In this document: one piece after another, positions 7,695 through 9,030 of the stretch
Layout: each line of letters begins with the position of its first letter
Numbering within the stretch: the first letter of the stretch is position 1
From: a bacterium
GTDB taxonomy: Bacteria; Patescibacteriota; Minisyncoccia; UBA6257
Length of the DNA: 9,030 nucleotides
Direction of reading: 5' to 3'
Assembly: GCA_021162155.1 (NCBI GenBank)
Contig: JAGGZF010000063.1
Span: forward strand, 1-9,030
The notes under the pieces: model-generated
The model's input: only the letters and a program-made list of their open reading frames with translations
The model's database searches: none
What the model was told of the DNA's origin: nothing
Position numbers and translations under genes: made by a program

Positions 7695-8579
7695 ATGACC
7701 GATTCAGAATTAATCTCAAAATTAACTCAACTAAAGGAAATAAAGCCCTCTCGCCAGTGGGCTGATTTGGTTTTATCTCAGATATTGTCTACAGAAGGAA
7801 AAAGAGCAATAGTAAGGCGTCCCCGTCCTGTATTAACAGATTTTTCTTTTTTGCTCAGATACCGAGTGGCAATAGTTAGTTTGTTGTTGGTTTTTGTAAT
7901 GGGTAGTTCCTTAGTTCTGGCTCAGAATTCTTTGCCGGGTAGTTATTTGTATCCTGTTAAATTAGCAACTCAGAATTTGAGAATTTATATCGCTCCTAAT
8001 AAGTATAAACCACTGCTAAAAGTTCAAATAGCACAAGAAAGACTTCGGGATTTGGCTCAAGTTCAAAATCATCAAGCACAAGTTCGTAAAGTTGCTCAAG
8101 CGATAAAAAAAGATATAGCATCTTTACCTGAGGATATTAAAAAGGTAGATAAGAATCAAAAAGTGATTCTTCAAATTTCTCAACAGGTGCAGAGTAAAGG
8201 CAAGGATTTAGAAAAATTATTAAATTCTACTAATTTAGAAACTCCAGAAAAAGAAAATCTCCAGCAAACTATTGCTAAGACCAATCAGCAAGTGCTTTCC
8301 TATATTATAGATACTACTGAAGAAATTAATCGATGTCCTTCTTATTTACAAAAAAAGATTATTAATTTGAAAGATTTCTTTGCTCGTCAAATAGAAGAAG
8401 GAAAATTGAATTTAGCGCCCGGAGATATTGTTAAAATTAGAACTTTGTTAAGTAAAGCAGAAACTTCTTGGAAAGCCGGTGATTGTCTGACTGCTATGAA
8501 GAGTATAGATAAAATCTATCAATTATTGTCTATCCCCTCTGAGGAGGGTCAGGTCGAGTCCAATTCTCCTCAGGGATAG
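7695..8579 (+). CDS. Single-pass membrane protein with DUF5667-like domain
   Basis: The function is unknown. The 294-residue protein has a cytoplasmic N-terminus (1-55) of the 'LISKLTQLKEIKPSRQWADL' type, rich in arginine before the membrane (RRPRP, 41-45). One transmembrane helix spans about 56-76. Just outside is the motif NSLPGSYLYPVKLATQNL (78-95), which resembles the DUF5667 signature. The rest is a largely helical, Gln/Lys-rich extracellular region (about 105-280) with coiled-coil potential and a polar tail. Two cysteines (C214, C264) could form a disulfide. The layout resembles a sigma-regulator (anti-sigma-like) protein with short cytosolic part, helix and external domain, but no sigma-factor gene is adjacent. 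The start at 7695 is fixed by an in-frame TAG at 7683. It stands 67 nt after gpmI. Confidence 0.75.
   Translation: MTDSELISKLTQLKEIKPSRQWADLVLSQILSTEGKRAIVRRPRPVLTDFSFLLRYRVAIVSLLLVFVMGSSLVLAQNSLPGSYLYPVKLATQNLRIYIAPNKYKPLLKVQIAQERLRDLAQVQNHQAQVRKVAQAIKKDIASLPEDIKKVDKNQKVILQISQQVQSKGKDLEKLLNSTNLETPEKENLQQTIAKTNQQVLSYIIDTTEEINRCPSYLQKKIINLKDFFARQIEEGKLNLAPGDIVKIRTLLSKAETSWKAGDCLTAMKSIDKIYQLLSIPSEEGQVESNSPQG
8530..8579 (+). other. Long GC-rich imperfect stem-loop over the DUF5667-type stop codon
   Basis: Bases 8530-8536 pair with 8573-8579 and bases 8540-8546 pair with 8566-8572, giving 14 Watson-Crick pairs interrupted only by a 3-nt bulge (CTC, 8537-8539). The loop is 19 nt (8547-8565). The stop codon TAG (8577-8579) is inside the right arm. 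A smaller competing hairpin is CCCTC/GAGGG (8535-8539 with 8544-8548). No T-tract follows on the plus strand (the sequence continues GAAAATTT), so it is not a standard intrinsic terminator. It could be a 3'-end stabiliser, processing site or atypical terminator separating this gene from the next; this is inference. Confidence 0.5.
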
Positions 8580-8591
8580 GAAAATTTAAAA

Positions 8592-8637
8592 AACTGTTGG
8601 CTGGAAAGTTTAACTTTCTGGCTGGTCGATAACAGTT
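8592..8637 (+). promoter_or_regulatory. Nested stem-loop with direct repeats in the leader of the peptidoglycan-binding gene
   Basis: In the 87-nt gap before the last gene, AACTGTT (8592-8598) pairs with AACAGTT (8631-8637). Inside, GAAAG (8604-8608) pairs with CTTTC (8614-8618) around TTTAA. The heptamer TGGCTGG occurs twice, at 8598-8604 and 8619-8625, flanking the inner hairpin. After the structure comes an A-rich run up to the ATG at 8667. No U-tract follows on the plus strand; on the minus strand it would be followed by T residues. I see no confident promoter. A role as a 5'UTR control or stability element is inference. Confidence 0.4.
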
Positions 8638-8666
8638 AAAAATTAAGGTCAAATTAAAAAACAAAA

Positions 8667-9030
8667 ATGAGTAAGAAACTTATCGCTTTGGCTTTGGCAG
8701 GGGTATTTGCTTTTACCTTCTCTGTCAAGGCAGTCACCGTAGAAGAATTACAGGCACAAATTCAGAGCCTTTTGGCTCAAATTGCTCAATTGCAGCAGCA
8801 ATTAGCAGCTGCTCAGGGTGGTACTACCACTACTGGTTTGTGTCTTTCTACTGATTTGAAATATGGAATGAGAGGAGATGCAGTAAAAACCCTTCAAGAA
8901 GGATTGAAGCAGGATCCTTCTGTTTATCCAGAGGGATTGGTAACTGGCTATTTTGGTCCTTTGACCAAAGCAGCAGTTATTCGCTTCCAAGAGAAGTATG
9001 CTTCTGAGATTTTGGCTCCTTGGGGATTAA
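8667..9030 (+). CDS. Secreted coiled-coil and peptidoglycan-binding protein, N-terminal part (3' end outside window)
   Basis: The frame is open to the window edge, giving 121 residues. A signal peptide covers about 1-22 (basic MSKK, hydrophobic core LIALALAGVFAFTF, likely cleavage after VKA). A short Gln/Leu-rich heptad segment follows (about 25-49), with coiled-coil potential, then a GGTTTTG linker and a PG_binding_1-type domain (about 59-115): LKYGMRGDAVKTLQEGL, then VTGYFGPLTKAAVIRFQ, the usual 'G..V..LQ..L ... G.fg..T..Av..fQ' pattern. C59 at the domain start is typical of this group. Similar exported proteins in Patescibacteria carry further repeat or surface domains downstream, which cannot be seen here. 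Leucine is mostly TTG, against the TTA common in its neighbours, possibly a sign of high expression. The ATG follows an A-rich leader with no close Shine-Dalgarno; AAGG at 8645-8648 is 18 nt away. Confidence 0.88.
   Translation, partial: MSKKLIALALAGVFAFTFSVKAVTVEELQAQIQSLLAQIAQLQQQLAAAQGGTTTTGLCLSTDLKYGMRGDAVKTLQEGLKQDPSVYPEGLVTGYFGPLTKAAVIRFQEKYASEILAPWGL

Noticed and set aside
7658..7765. 35-codon ORF starting at ATG 7658, overlapping the DUF5667-type gene in another frame (MALFPSSVVEDEYDRF...)
   Set aside because: No ribosome-binding site, no recognised family, and most of it is a shadow of the real gene. It could be a regulatory upstream ORF, but nothing supports this.
8586..8637. Minus-strand intrinsic terminator (stem followed by T residues on the reverse strand)
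   Set aside because: No minus-strand gene ends here; the only reverse ORF downstream (8802-8990) is a shadow of the peptidoglycan-binding gene.
8802..8990. 62-codon minus-strand ORF
   Set aside because: It is antisense to a clear signal-peptide/PG-binding coding frame and has no recognisable features.
1..9030. CRISPR arrays, insertion sequences, integrases or defence genes
   Set aside because: No regularly spaced repeats, transposase motifs or terminal inverted repeats were seen on either strand.

Overview
The window is AT-rich bacterial DNA with eight plus-strand protein genes and one tRNA, packed closely. It looks like a chromosome segment from the Candidate Phyla Radiation (Patescibacteria, probably the Parcubacteria/Paceibacteria side). 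The arguments are indirect. The genes almost all lack Shine-Dalgarno sequences. There is a membrane protein with the 'LPGSYLYPVK' signature of the DUF5667 type. The last gene is a secreted coiled-coil plus peptidoglycan-binding protein of a kind I associate with that group ('VYPEGLVTGYFGPLTKAAV'). No 16S gene is present, so this placement is inference.

Layout. Bases 1-1772 hold the 3' part of metG (methionyl-tRNA synthetase), overlapping tatD by the ATGA motif. A near-consensus sigma-70-type promoter at 1778-1806 starts a new unit: a four-helix membrane protein of the phage-holin-4/DUF360 family, secG, and a membrane-anchored family-5 solute-binding protein. A tRNA-Leu(CAG) without an encoded CCA follows at 4157-4239. 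Then come ribonuclease J (4297-6024) and phosphoglycerate mutase gpmI (6038-7627), 13 nt apart. The end of the window holds the DUF5667-type membrane protein (7695-8579) and the start of the exported peptidoglycan-binding protein (8667 onward, cut by the edge).

Functionally this is mostly housekeeping: translation (metG, tRNA-Leu), protein export (secG), RNA turnover and processing (RNase J), glycolysis (gpmI) and nucleic-acid or metal-dependent hydrolysis (tatD). The envelope-facing genes (holin-like protein, solute-binding protein, DUF5667 protein, peptidoglycan-binding protein) are less well understood.

I found no mobile element, CRISPR array or defence cassette, and no clear new multi-gene system. 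The most unusual material is non-coding and sits around the last two genes: a perfect 8-bp hairpin 3 nt before the DUF5667 start codon, a 14-bp GC-rich stem over its stop codon, and a second nested stem-loop with direct repeats in the leader of the last gene. No gene-free stretch exceeds 300 bases.
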